Source: an uncultured Ilumatobacter sp. (GTDB taxonomy: Bacteria > Actinomycetota > Acidimicrobiia > Acidimicrobiales > Ilumatobacteraceae). From it: 6,554 nt of DNA. A program made the position numbers and the translations under genes. Location: assembly GCA_937891565.1 (NCBI GenBank), contig CALAHA010000309.1:1-6554 (forward strand), written 5' to 3'. The notes under the pieces were generated by a model that was given only the letters and a program-made list of their open reading frames with translations, made no database searches and had not been told where the DNA came from. The first letter of the stretch is position 1; each line of letters starts with the position of its first letter. Below are positions 1 to 5,646 of the stretch, in pieces.

Positions 1-2
1 TC

Positions 3-680
3 CTCGACGTCGGCGCCGGTTTCGGCCGACACGTCTTCGAGTGCGCACGACGCGGCGCCGACGTCGTGGCGCTTGACTACGCCCAAGACGAAGTCGTGCA
101 GACGCGTGCCACTCTTGGGGCCATGGTCGAAGCCGGCGAAATCGACATCGACCGGTTTAAGGGCGTGTTGCGCGGCGATGCAACGAAGCTGCCGTTCAAC
201 GATGGCGCCTTCGACGTTGTCATCACCTCCGAGGTACTCGAACACATTCAAGACGACGTGGCAGCAATATCGGAGATGGTGCGCGTCCTCAAGCCCGGCG
301 GCATGTTTGCTGCAACGGTGCCAGCCTGGTTGCCCGAAAAAATCAACTGGATGCTGAGTGAGGATTACCATGCCCCAATCAGCGTCGGCGGCCACGTACG
401 GATCTACTCGGCCACGGAGTTGAAGGCGAAGCTGGTCACCGCCGGCCTCGATCCGCGGGGCGCACATCGTGCCCACGCACTGCACTCGCCGTACTGGTGG
501 CTGAAGTGTGCTGTCGGCCCCACCAACAACGATCACCCGATGGTTGCGAAGTATCGCAAATTCCTCGAGTGGGACATCATGACGCAACCCACCTCGACGA
601 GGATTGCTGAGAAGGTGCTCTCGCCGGTACTCGGCAAGAGCATCGTGTTGTACGGGCACAAGCCAATGAGCATGACGTGA
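3..680 (+). CDS. Class I SAM-dependent methyltransferase, N-terminus cut off by the window edge
   Basis: This is the 3' part of a methyltransferase gene; the reading frame is open from base 3 and no start codon is needed inside the window. The first visible residues are the Rossmann SAM-binding motif I, LDVGAGFGRH, followed by the acidic end of strand beta-2 (VVALDYA). Further on come GDATKLPF (motif II-like, adenine contact), FDVVITSEVLEHI (post-strand-4 motif) and RVLKPGG, which together define the Methyltransf_11/UbiE-like fold. The C-terminal half (from VPAWLPEKINW) departs from the core, contains aromatic HSPYWWLKCAVG, and probably forms the substrate cap. Only about 10-60 N-terminal residues should be missing. 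The gene overlaps the next one by 4 nt (GTGA), so the two are co-translated. From memory, similar pairs sit beside a family 4 glycosyltransferase in actinobacteria; if so, the acceptor could be a sugar or a lipid-linked glycan, but the substrate cannot be read from the sequence. Confidence 0.93.
   Translation, partial: LDVGAGFGRHVFECARRGADVVALDYAQDEVVQTRATLGAMVEAGEIDIDRFKGVLRGDATKLPFNDGAFDVVITSEVLEHIQDDVAAISEMVRVLKPGGMFAATVPAWLPEKINWMLSEDYHAPISVGGHVRIYSATELKAKLVTAGLDPRGAHRAHALHSPYWWLKCAVGPTNNDHPMVAKYRKFLEWDIMTQPTSTRIAEKVLSPVLGKSIVLYGHKPMSMT
5..66. repeat. Perfect 14-bp inverted repeat inside the methyltransferase motif I region
   Basis: Bases 5-18 (cgacgtcggcgccg) are the exact reverse complement of bases 53-66 (cggcgccgacgtcg), separated by 34 nt. 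Each arm is made of two 6-bp palindromes (GACGTC and GGCGCC) in opposite order. The arms encode D-V-G-A and G-A-D-V, so the preferred GC-rich codons of two similar peptides may explain the symmetry. It could still fold as a strong mRNA hairpin. Confidence 0.6.
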
Positions 681-1831
681 GCGCAATTCCTTCGCTTGAG
701 AGCGTCATCACTGCAGACGAGGTTCGAGAAACTGCCGACCAACTGGCGTCACTGCAGCTGCCGAACGGAATGATTCAGTGGTTCCCCGGCGGCCACAGTG
801 ATCCGTGGAATCACATCGAGTCGGCAATGGCGCTCGATGTCGCCGGACTCCACAAAGAAGCGGAAAACGCCTACGAGTGGCTCGCCGACATTCAGCGCCC
901 AGACGGCAGTTGGCACAACTACTACCGCCCAGATGGGTCGGTCGAAGACACCAAGATCGACACCAACGTGTGCGCCTACATCGCCACCGGTGTATGGCAT
1001 CACTGGCGCAGCACCTGGGACCGAGGATTCGCCGAAAACATGTGGCCGACCGTCGAACGTGCGCTTGACTTTGTCCTCAGCCTGCGCCGCGACGACGGCG
1101 TCCCGCTCTGGGCAGTTGAACCCGACGGCAAGCCGTGGGACTACGCGCTGCTGACCGGTACAGCCAGCATCCAGCACGCTCTGCGTTGCGGCGCCCACCT
1201 CGGTGAGGCCATTGGTTCACCCCGGCCCGAGTGGAGCCGCGCTGCCGCCACGATGTGCGAAGTGATTCGCTCGAAGCCTGAGGCTTTTGAACCGAAGGCG
1301 CGCTGGGCAATGGACTGGTACTACCCGGTGCTGACCAGCGCGCTCACGGGCACTGCTGCCAAAATCCGGATGGAGAGCGGCTGGGATCGTTTCGTGATCG
1401 ATGGTCTTGGCGTTCGTTGCGTCGACGACGAACCGTGGATCACCGCATCCGAAACCGCTGAATGCGCGCTGGCGTGTGCCGTGATAGGCGACATGTCGAC
1501 TGCAACCGATCTGTTGCAGTGGATCCGCCCGCACCGCAACACATCGGCATCGGGTGCGCCGTTGACAGACAGCGACGATGCTGCCTCACCAGGCGCCTAC
1601 TGGACCGGCATCGTGCACGACCTGAGCGAGCCCACCGGCGGGCCAAACCGCGTCCTGTTCCCGTTCGACGAACACTCGTCGTACACCGCCGCTGCAGTCA
1701 TCCTTGCTGTCGACGCGATTACTCAGACAACGCAGGCCAGCAACCTTTTCGTCGAGCGCACCGGCTTCATGGACTCGAGCGACCGCGCCGCCATCCGAGC
1801 GTCAGCGAGTCAAGCTGCAGCCCGAGATTAA
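677..1831 (+). CDS. Alpha/alpha-toroid ('prenyltransferase-like' / six-hairpin glycosidase-like) protein
   Basis: This 384-aa soluble protein has no signal peptide or membrane segment. It starts with GTG at 677, whose last two bases belong to the TGA of the upstream methyltransferase, and it has no separate ribosome-binding site, so it is probably translated by coupling. It contains repeated helical-hairpin units with QW-like motifs: Q27-x3-G31 then W35, a proper Q73-x3-G77-x-W79 (QRPDGSW), and RRDDGVPLW at 137-145. Conserved-looking aromatic/acidic blocks include GGHSDPWNHIESAMAL (38-53), DTNVCAYIATGVWHHW (95-110), PWDYALLTG (153-161) and RWAMDWYYPVL. Homologues are commonly annotated 'prenyltransferase' because of the terpene-cyclase-like barrel, but the WHHW...MWPxVERALDF pattern equally resembles six-hairpin glycosidases (GH15/phosphorylase-kinase-like). 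No DxDD or DDxxD terpenoid motif is evident. Pairing with a methyltransferase suggests a role on a glycan or glycolipid; the reaction is unknown. I am confident of the family and not of the activity. Confidence 0.85.
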   Translation: MSAIPSLESVITADEVRETADQLASLQLPNGMIQWFPGGHSDPWNHIESAMALDVAGLHKEAENAYEWLADIQRPDGSWHNYYRPDGSVEDTKIDTNVCAYIATGVWHHWRSTWDRGFAENMWPTVERALDFVLSLRRDDGVPLWAVEPDGKPWDYALLTGTASIQHALRCGAHLGEAIGSPRPEWSRAAATMCEVIRSKPEAFEPKARWAMDWYYPVLTSALTGTAAKIRMESGWDRFVIDGLGVRCVDDEPWITASETAECALACAVIGDMSTATDLLQWIRPHRNTSASGAPLTDSDDAASPGAYWTGIVHDLSEPTGGPNRVLFPFDEHSSYTAAAVILAVDAITQTTQASNLFVERTGFMDSSDRAAIRASASQAAARD

Positions 1832-1872
1832 ACCACGATGTGAAAGGGATGGGCGTGACGCAGCTGCTTGCC

Positions 1873-1886
1873 TAAGATCGAACCAA
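1873..1886 (+). promoter_or_regulatory. Putative leaderless promoter of the acyltransferase gene (-10 TAAGAT)
   Basis: The hexamer TAAGAT (1873-1878) matches TAnnnT and ends 7 nt before the ATG at 1886, so transcription would begin at or next to the start codon. No purine-rich ribosome-binding site is present in the preceding 20 nt. No convincing -35 element is visible at the expected spacing. It lies in the 54-nt gap after the toroid gene, so the acyltransferase is probably a separate unit. Confidence 0.5.
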
Positions 1887-2725
1887 TGGAAACGAAGCTG
1901 GCCAGGACGGTCTTGAGCATCTGGAGTTGGATCGTTCTTGGACTGCTCGTCGGTGTCTTTATGCCCCTCGTTGCAATCACCCGACTGGTCACGATGCCAT
2001 TCGATAATGGCGCCTACGCGGCTGGCTATCTGTTCCGCAAACTGACAAGAATCCACTCGGCACTGAACCCACTCTGGAAGTTCTCGACCTCGGGCACGCT
2101 GCCAGACGACATGCGGCGTCCCTACGTCGCCGTCGCGAACCACGAGAGCTTCGTCGACATCTTGCTCATTTCACACCTGCCGACCGAGTTCAAGTGGCTC
2201 TCGAAGGCCGAGATCATGAAGATCCCTGTCCTCGGTTGGATGATGCGGCTGGCGCGTGACATCCCGCTCGAACGTGGCGACACCACGTCGGGCCGCGCCG
2301 CGCTCGATCAGGCACGCGAGCGGCTTGCCACGAAGGTCTCGGTGATGATCTTCCCCGAAGGCACCAGGTCCAAGACCGGTGAAATGCGCAAGTTCCGTGC
2401 AGGTGCGTTCAAGCTCGCAATCGAGGGGCAGCATCCGATCCTGCCGATCGCAGTTCACGGCACCCGCGATTGTCTGCGCAAGAACGATTGGCGGCTGGGT
2501 CGCGCTACTGCTGAGGTCCGCGTGCTTGAGCCCATCTCGACCGAGGGAATGACCAACGACGACCTGCCAGCGCTACGCGCCCAGGTGAGCGCAGCAATCG
2601 AGGCAGGCCGCCAAGCCCTGCGCGACGAACACGGCTACGTGCCACCGGTGTACCCCGCGGCCGAAGCGCTCTCTGCTGAGGCGCGCGACGCTCAGGCAAG
2701 CGGGAGCTACAAAGACCCCAACTGA
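1886..2725 (+). CDS. plsC: PlsC-type 1-acyl-sn-glycerol-3-phosphate acyltransferase
   Basis: This 279-aa membrane-associated acyltransferase of the LPLAT/AGPAT family would transfer an acyl chain to lysophosphatidic acid (or a related lysolipid) to make phosphatidic acid at the inner face of the membrane. The catalytic NHxSFxD block is N85-H86-E87-S88-F89-V90-D91 (H-x4-D), followed by KWLSKAEIMKIPVLGWMM (103-120), the phosphate-binding FPEGTRS (156-162) and the late block PILPIAVHGTRD (184-195). A hydrophobic N-terminal segment at about residues 9-33 gives one membrane anchor. The ATG at 1886 is preferred over the in-frame TTG at 1868: it gives the usual length and lies 7 nt after a -10-like hexamer. 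The roughly 35-residue tail after residue 245 (Ala/Pro/Glu-rich) is probably disordered. Actinobacteria carry several paralogues, so the exact lysolipid acceptor is uncertain, and the symbol is a family assignment. Confidence 0.92.
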   Translation: METKLARTVLSIWSWIVLGLLVGVFMPLVAITRLVTMPFDNGAYAAGYLFRKLTRIHSALNPLWKFSTSGTLPDDMRRPYVAVANHESFVDILLISHLPTEFKWLSKAEIMKIPVLGWMMRLARDIPLERGDTTSGRAALDQARERLATKVSVMIFPEGTRSKTGEMRKFRAGAFKLAIEGQHPILPIAVHGTRDCLRKNDWRLGRATAEVRVLEPISTEGMTNDDLPALRAQVSAAIEAGRQALRDEHGYVPPVYPAAEALSAEARDAQASGSYKDPN

Positions 2726-2753
2726 CCGTTCGCGTCCGTTCGACAACTGACCG
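2719..2753. repeat. 10-bp direct repeat CAACTGACCG spanning the acyltransferase stop codon
   Basis: CAACTGACCG occurs at 2719-2728 and again at 2744-2753, 25 nt apart. Between them CCGTTCG occurs twice (2726-2732 and 2736-2742, 10-nt period). The first copy contains the TGA stop of the acyltransferase gene; the second lies upstream of the YqeY-domain gene. The repeats could be an operator or chance. Confidence 0.45.
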
Positions 2754-2775
2754 CAGCATTCCTGCCAACATCCGA

Positions 2776-2789
2776 CACAATGGTCACCA
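2776..2789 (+). promoter_or_regulatory. Putative leaderless promoter of the YqeY-domain gene (-10 CACAAT)
   Basis: CACAAT (2776-2781) resembles TATAAT and ends 7 nt before the ATG at 2789. This spacing favours 2789 as the start over the in-frame ATG at 2780, which lies inside the hexamer. No Shine-Dalgarno sequence is seen. The -35 region is not recognisable at 16-18 nt; a CTGACC at 2747-2752 is too far upstream (23-nt spacer). Confidence 0.5.
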
Positions 2790-3235
2790 TGTTGATCGAG
2801 CAGATCCGTTCCGACCTCAACGATGCGACGCGTGCTCGCGACGCCGCCACACAACTCACGTTGCGGTCAATCATTGCTGCCATCCAGGAAGCGCAGGTCG
2901 CTGGCGACCAAGCAATCCAACTCGATGACGACGGCATCCTTAAAGTCTTGAAGGCGCAGGCAAAGCGACGGGTCGATGCCGCCGAGGCGTTCGAAGCGGG
3001 TGGAGCCATCGAACGCGGTGCAGCCGAACGCGCCGAGAAGGTCATCATCGAAAAGTATCTGCCTGCTGCGCTGAGCGAAAGTGACGTTGCCGCCATCGTC
3101 GACCGCGTGATGACCGACAACGGCTTCACTGAGAACTCAGACATGGGCAATGCGATGAAGGCTGTCAACGCTGAGGTCGCCGGCCGAGCCGATGGTCGCA
3201 TCGTGGCCGCCTTGGTCAAATCACGCTTGGCGTGA
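2789..3235 (+). CDS. yqeY: GatB/YqeY domain-containing protein
   Basis: This 148-aa soluble protein matches the whole YqeY family length. The N-terminal block MLIEQIRSDLNDATRARD, the helical middle (LTLRSIIAAIQEAQVAG) and the C-terminal MGNAMKAVNAEVAGRADGRIVAALVKSRL are the characteristic conserved segments; the last resembles the tail domain of the GatB subunit of Glu/Asp-tRNA amidotransferase. The family is thought to bind RNA/tRNA or help tRNA-dependent amidation, but the cellular function of stand-alone YqeY is not firmly established. Starting at 2789 instead of the in-frame ATG at 2780 removes three residues (MVT) and gives the family-typical M-L-x-E-x-I start. It is flanked by unrelated genes and has its own likely promoter. 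A short hairpin follows its stop codon. Confidence 0.93.
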   Translation: MLIEQIRSDLNDATRARDAATQLTLRSIIAAIQEAQVAGDQAIQLDDDGILKVLKAQAKRRVDAAEAFEAGGAIERGAAERAEKVIIEKYLPAALSESDVAAIVDRVMTDNGFTENSDMGNAMKAVNAEVAGRADGRIVAALVKSRLA

Positions 3236-3248
3236 CAGCGGCATCTGA

Positions 3249-3285
3249 CCTCGCCAATCGAACGGCGGGGTAATGCTGGTCCCCG
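3249..3285 (+). promoter_or_regulatory. Two mutually exclusive hairpins around the transporter start codon
   Basis: CCTCGCC (3249-3255) can pair with GGCGGGG (3264-3270) as a 7-bp stem (one U-G pair) with an 8-nt loop. The same G-rich strand, CGGGG (3266-3270), can instead pair with CCCCG (3281-3285), placing the ATG at 3273 in a 10-nt loop. The first stem may also serve as a weak terminator for the preceding gene; it is not followed by a U-tract. Confidence 0.4.
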
Positions 3286-4424
3286 TCCGGCTGCTCCTTG
3301 CGTTCAAGCCACAGGTTGCTCCGGCACTCTTGGTGGCGATTGCCTCGAGCACCGTGGTGTTCAGTGCCACGCCCTTCCTGCTCCCCGCGATTGCTGCCGA
3401 CCGCGACATCTCGCTGAGTGCTGTCGGCTGGATATCGACCGGACAGCTCGGCGGGTTCGTGTTGGCGTCGTTTCTTGCCGGGAGATTGCTCCGACCCGAA
3501 CGCCATGTGTTCATCATCGGTGCCGTCTTAGGCGTGCTCTCAAATCTGTCGTCCGCAGTCGCACCAAACCTCGCTCTGCTCACGATCGCCCGCGGTATCA
3601 GCGGCCTGTCGCTGGGACTTGCTGCATGGTTCGGTTGGCAGGCCGCCTTCGGCGACAACGGGCGGACCGGCGACGTCGCCGTCATCGGCCCGCTCGTCGG
3701 CGTCGTTTCGGCCCCGGCGGTATCGCTGCTGATCCACACGGCAGGCGTCAACTGGCTCTTCGTCGTGCTCGCGGCGATCACCGGGCTGCCATTGCTCTGC
3801 GCCCAACGAATCGAGCAGTCGGTCGCGCCCATCGATCGGGGCGAACGCCATAGCGCGACTCGCGCCGCTCGACTGATCTTGCTGGCACTCGGACTGATCA
3901 CGATGGGCGGTTCGACCGTTTTCGTCTACGCCGCGGCGATCGGAACCGGGCTGAACGGGTTGTCGGCGGGAGCGGTTGCCTTGTTGTTCAGCGGCAACGC
4001 TCTGGCCGGCATCCCTTCTGCCAGGTGGCAGGGCCGTCGAGGATCCGCCGGGTTCTGGTTCTTTGGCACCGCAATCTGTTCAGTGCTGATCGCCTGTGTG
4101 CGCAATGACCTCGCCTTCGCCATTGGGCTGGTCGGCTGGGGGTTCATTTTCTTCATGGGCTTGCCGGCGGCGTTCGGCCTGCTTGCTTCCCGATCGGCCT
4201 ACCCCCAAGAGCGGGCAGGCGACGCGCAAGCAATCATGGCACTCGGGCGGGTGTTCGGGCCCCTCATCGGCGGCGCGCTCTTGGCTACCGGATCAAGTGC
4301 CTCGCTGGGCATCGTCGCAGCCGGCATCATTGCCAGCGCGGCGTTGATGTTGCTCTACGCCGATCGCCACAACTTGCCTTTTCGGCGCTCGCCATCGCCG
4401 AACCCGGCCCTTACCACTACGTAA
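3273..4424 (+). CDS. Major facilitator superfamily (MFS) transporter
   Basis: This 383-aa integral membrane protein has about 11-12 hydrophobic helices in two halves, separated by a polar loop near residues 177-200 (RIEQSVAPIDRGERHSATRAAR), as expected for a 12-TM MFS permease of about 400 aa. Helix 1 is about 15-41, helix 2 follows DRDISLSAVGWISTGQLGGF, and the loop after it has AGRLLRPERH (69-78), a degenerate MFS motif A (G-x-L-x-D-R-x-G-R). The start GQLGGF and RGISGLSLGL segments are Gly-rich helix-packing motifs typical of AraJ/YdhP-like drug or sugar efflux proteins. The substrate cannot be inferred and no regulator gene is adjacent. ATG 3273 is the first plausible start, with a GGGG tract only 2 nt upstream, too close for a good ribosome-binding site. 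An in-frame TTG-GTG pair at codons 20-21 would cut into helix 1. The nearest neighbours are unrelated. Confidence 0.88.
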   Translation: MLVPVRLLLAFKPQVAPALLVAIASSTVVFSATPFLLPAIAADRDISLSAVGWISTGQLGGFVLASFLAGRLLRPERHVFIIGAVLGVLSNLSSAVAPNLALLTIARGISGLSLGLAAWFGWQAAFGDNGRTGDVAVIGPLVGVVSAPAVSLLIHTAGVNWLFVVLAAITGLPLLCAQRIEQSVAPIDRGERHSATRAARLILLALGLITMGGSTVFVYAAAIGTGLNGLSAGAVALLFSGNALAGIPSARWQGRRGSAGFWFFGTAICSVLIACVRNDLAFAIGLVGWGFIFFMGLPAAFGLLASRSAYPQERAGDAQAIMALGRVFGPLIGGALLATGSSASLGIVAAGIIASAALMLLYADRHNLPFRRSPSPNPALTTT

Positions 4425-4426
4425 TT

Positions 4427-4482
4427 GCGCACCGCAGAAATCTCACCGCATCGTTGCTCGCGCGTCGTTCCCAGCGGTGCGC
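4427..4482. repeat. Perfect 9-bp inverted repeat between the transporter stop and the SnoaL-like promoter
   Basis: GCGCACCGC (4427-4435) and GCGGTGCGC (4474-4482) are exact reverse complements with 38 nt between. The left arm begins 2 nt after the transporter stop and the right arm ends 3 nt before the -10-like CAGACT of the next gene. It could be a terminator-like structure or an operator pair; there is no U-tract. Confidence 0.45.
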
Positions 4483-4485
4483 TGC

Positions 4486-4498
4486 CAGACTGCGGCCA
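4486..4498 (+). promoter_or_regulatory. Putative leaderless promoter of the SnoaL-like gene (-10 CAGACT)
   Basis: CAGACT (4486-4491) ends 6 nt before the ATG at 4498. No ribosome-binding site is visible (GCGGCC precedes the ATG) and no clear -35 hexamer is seen. The same CAGACT plus 6 nt arrangement recurs before the next gene at 4877. Confidence 0.45.
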
Positions 4499-4884
4499 TG
4501 GACGACAGCACGATGGTCCTCGCAGCAAACCAGGCGTTCTACAACGCCCACGAGGCCCGCGACCTCGAAGCAATGACGCAGGTCTGGGAGCACTCATCAC
4601 GAGTGGCGTGCATCCATCCAGGCTGGCCGATCCTGCGGGGGTGGGACAACGTGATGCTGAGTTGGGAAGGGATCTTCCGAGGATCTGGCCGAAACCAGTT
4701 CATTCTCACTAACGAATCACATGTGGTGATTGGCGACGCGGCATGGGTGCACCTCGATGAAAATCTGGTCGACACCGATGGCGCCGGCACGATCGCCGCG
4801 ACGAACATGTTCGCCCGCTCACCGTCTGGCGTCTGGCAACTGATTGCCCACCACGGTTCTCCTGTAATGAATCGGCCAGACTGA
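4498..4884 (+). CDS. NTF2/SnoaL-like (ketosteroid isomerase-fold) small protein
   Basis: This 128-aa single-domain protein has the cone-shaped alpha+beta fold expected of the SnoaL_3/DUF4440/nuclear transport factor 2 superfamily. Evidence is the N-terminal helix signature AANQAFYNAHEARDLEAMTQVW (9-30), then RVACIHPGWPILRGWDNVMLSWEGIF (35-60), a beta strand pair SHVVIGDAAWVHLDENLV, and the terminal GVWQLIAHHGSPV, which matches the usual W-x-l-x-H-H-S/G end. His40, Trp43 and the two His near the C-terminus line the typical pocket. Members range from isomerases and cyclases to catalytically silent binding proteins, so the role is unknown. ATG 4498 was chosen over an in-frame GTG at 4477 because the protein then begins at the family position and follows a -10-like hexamer. 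It ends 4 nt before the MaoC-like gene, which may reflect a related job. Confidence 0.85.
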   Translation: MDDSTMVLAANQAFYNAHEARDLEAMTQVWEHSSRVACIHPGWPILRGWDNVMLSWEGIFRGSGRNQFILTNESHVVIGDAAWVHLDENLVDTDGAGTIAATNMFARSPSGVWQLIAHHGSPVMNRPD

Positions 4885-4889
4885 ACCGA
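4877..4889 (+). promoter_or_regulatory. Putative leaderless promoter of the MaoC-like gene, overlapping the upstream stop codon
   Basis: CAGACT (4877-4882) ends 6 nt before the ATG at 4889, and its last T is the first base of the upstream TGA stop. No ribosome-binding site lies in front of the ATG. If used, the MaoC-like gene has its own leaderless transcript despite the 4-nt gap; otherwise the two genes are co-transcribed. Confidence 0.4.
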
Positions 4890-5596
4890 TGACAATCGAA
4901 CTCGACACCTGGTCGACAGTTGCCGTCAACCTGCCCGATCACGCCAACAACGCCATTCACACCGACGCCGGCGCACGCGCCGCCGGCTTTACCTCGGCAC
5001 TCGTCGCGGGCGTCACTGTCTACGCCTACATGACTCACGTTCCTGCTGCGGCGTGGGGTCGCGAGTGGCTTGGGAATGGCGGCGGCCATGTGCGATTCCG
5101 TACACCGGTCCTCGAAGCCGACGTCGTGGATTTCGTTCCCGTCGACGGCACAGTCGAAGCACGTGTCGCCGGGGCAACCCGTTCCGAGTGCGCTGTGTCG
5201 TTGGTGGGCTCCCGGCCACCAAAATGCACCGGTGACGGTGAACATCTCGATCCCATCTCGTTTGTGGCCGATCAGACGTGGAACGACTACGCCTGGCGCG
5301 CAGGCGACGACCTCGCCATCTACTCAGACGAACAGATTGTGCATCCGGTGACCTGGATGCGCGTGGCGAACGACTTCTTCCACACACAGGTCGTGCGCGG
5401 TTCCTGGATCCACGTCCGGAGCAACCTGCAACATCTCGGCGTCGCATCCGTCGGCGCCCAGATCGAGGCCACCGCCGTCGTGGTCGAGCGATTCGACTCG
5501 CGTGCTGGCAAGCGCGCAATCCTTGATGTGGCAATCAGCGCCGATGGCTCACCGGTTGCACGGTACGAACACGAGGCGATCATCGAGTTGCCCTGA
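4889..5596 (+). CDS. MaoC-like double-hotdog protein (putative acyl-CoA dehydratase/thioesterase-fold)
   Basis: At 235 aa the length is right for two fused hotdog domains (about 1-120 and 120-235). The hydratase-2-like signature is in the N-terminal half: NNAIHTDAGARAAGFTSALVAGVTVYAYM (20-48), where Asn21 and His24 occupy the N and H of the canonical G-D-x-N-P-L-H motif and the downstream GF...AG marks the substrate-tunnel loop. The catalytic Asp position five residues before His is Ala19; Asp17 is nearby. The C-terminal half has NDFFHTQVVRGSWIHVRS and a final strand pair ending YEHEAIIEL typical of hotdog ends. Enzymes of this fold hydrate enoyl-CoA or dehydrate 3-hydroxyacyl thioesters; with the altered motif, a binding or thioesterase role is also possible. 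ATG 4889 is the only good start. It begins 4 nt after the SnoaL-like stop. Confidence 0.8.
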   Translation: MTIELDTWSTVAVNLPDHANNAIHTDAGARAAGFTSALVAGVTVYAYMTHVPAAAWGREWLGNGGGHVRFRTPVLEADVVDFVPVDGTVEARVAGATRSECAVSLVGSRPPKCTGDGEHLDPISFVADQTWNDYAWRAGDDLAIYSDEQIVHPVTWMRVANDFFHTQVVRGSWIHVRSNLQHLGVASVGAQIEATAVVVERFDSRAGKRAILDVAISADGSPVARYEHEAIIELP

Positions 5597-5609
5597 TCCG
5601 CTCGCGTTC

Positions 5610-5646
5610 GTTACACAGGCCACGGATCCTTCAGAATGGGATGATA
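5610..5646 (+). promoter_or_regulatory. Putative promoter of the nitroreductase gene (GTTACA - 16 nt - CAGAAT)
   Basis: GTTACA (5610-5615) resembles the -35 TTGACA and is followed after 16 nt by CAGAAT (5632-5637), which ends 8 nt before the ATG at 5646. This is the only start in the window with both boxes recognisable. The intervening GGGATGAT could act as a weak ribosome-binding sequence, so leaderless initiation is less certain here. Confidence 0.5.

Noticed and set aside
749..1198. Long minus-strand open frame of 149 codons under the toroid gene
   Set aside because: It lies wholly antisense to a well-supported gene, has no recognisable domain, and such frames are common opposite high-GC coding DNA.
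1868..1885. TTG at 1868 as the acyltransferase start
   Set aside because: ATG at 1886 gives a normal length, and the interval contains the likely -10 hexamer, so the extra six residues are probably not translated.
3221..3901. Minus-strand open frame of 226 codons opposite the transporter gene
   Set aside because: The composition is low-complexity Ser/Pro/Arg/Ala typical of an antisense shadow, while the plus frame encodes clear membrane helices.
5595..5628. 6-bp inverted repeat GATCCG/CGGATC before the nitroreductase gene
   Set aside because: It is too short with a 22-nt spacer; matches of this size are expected by chance.
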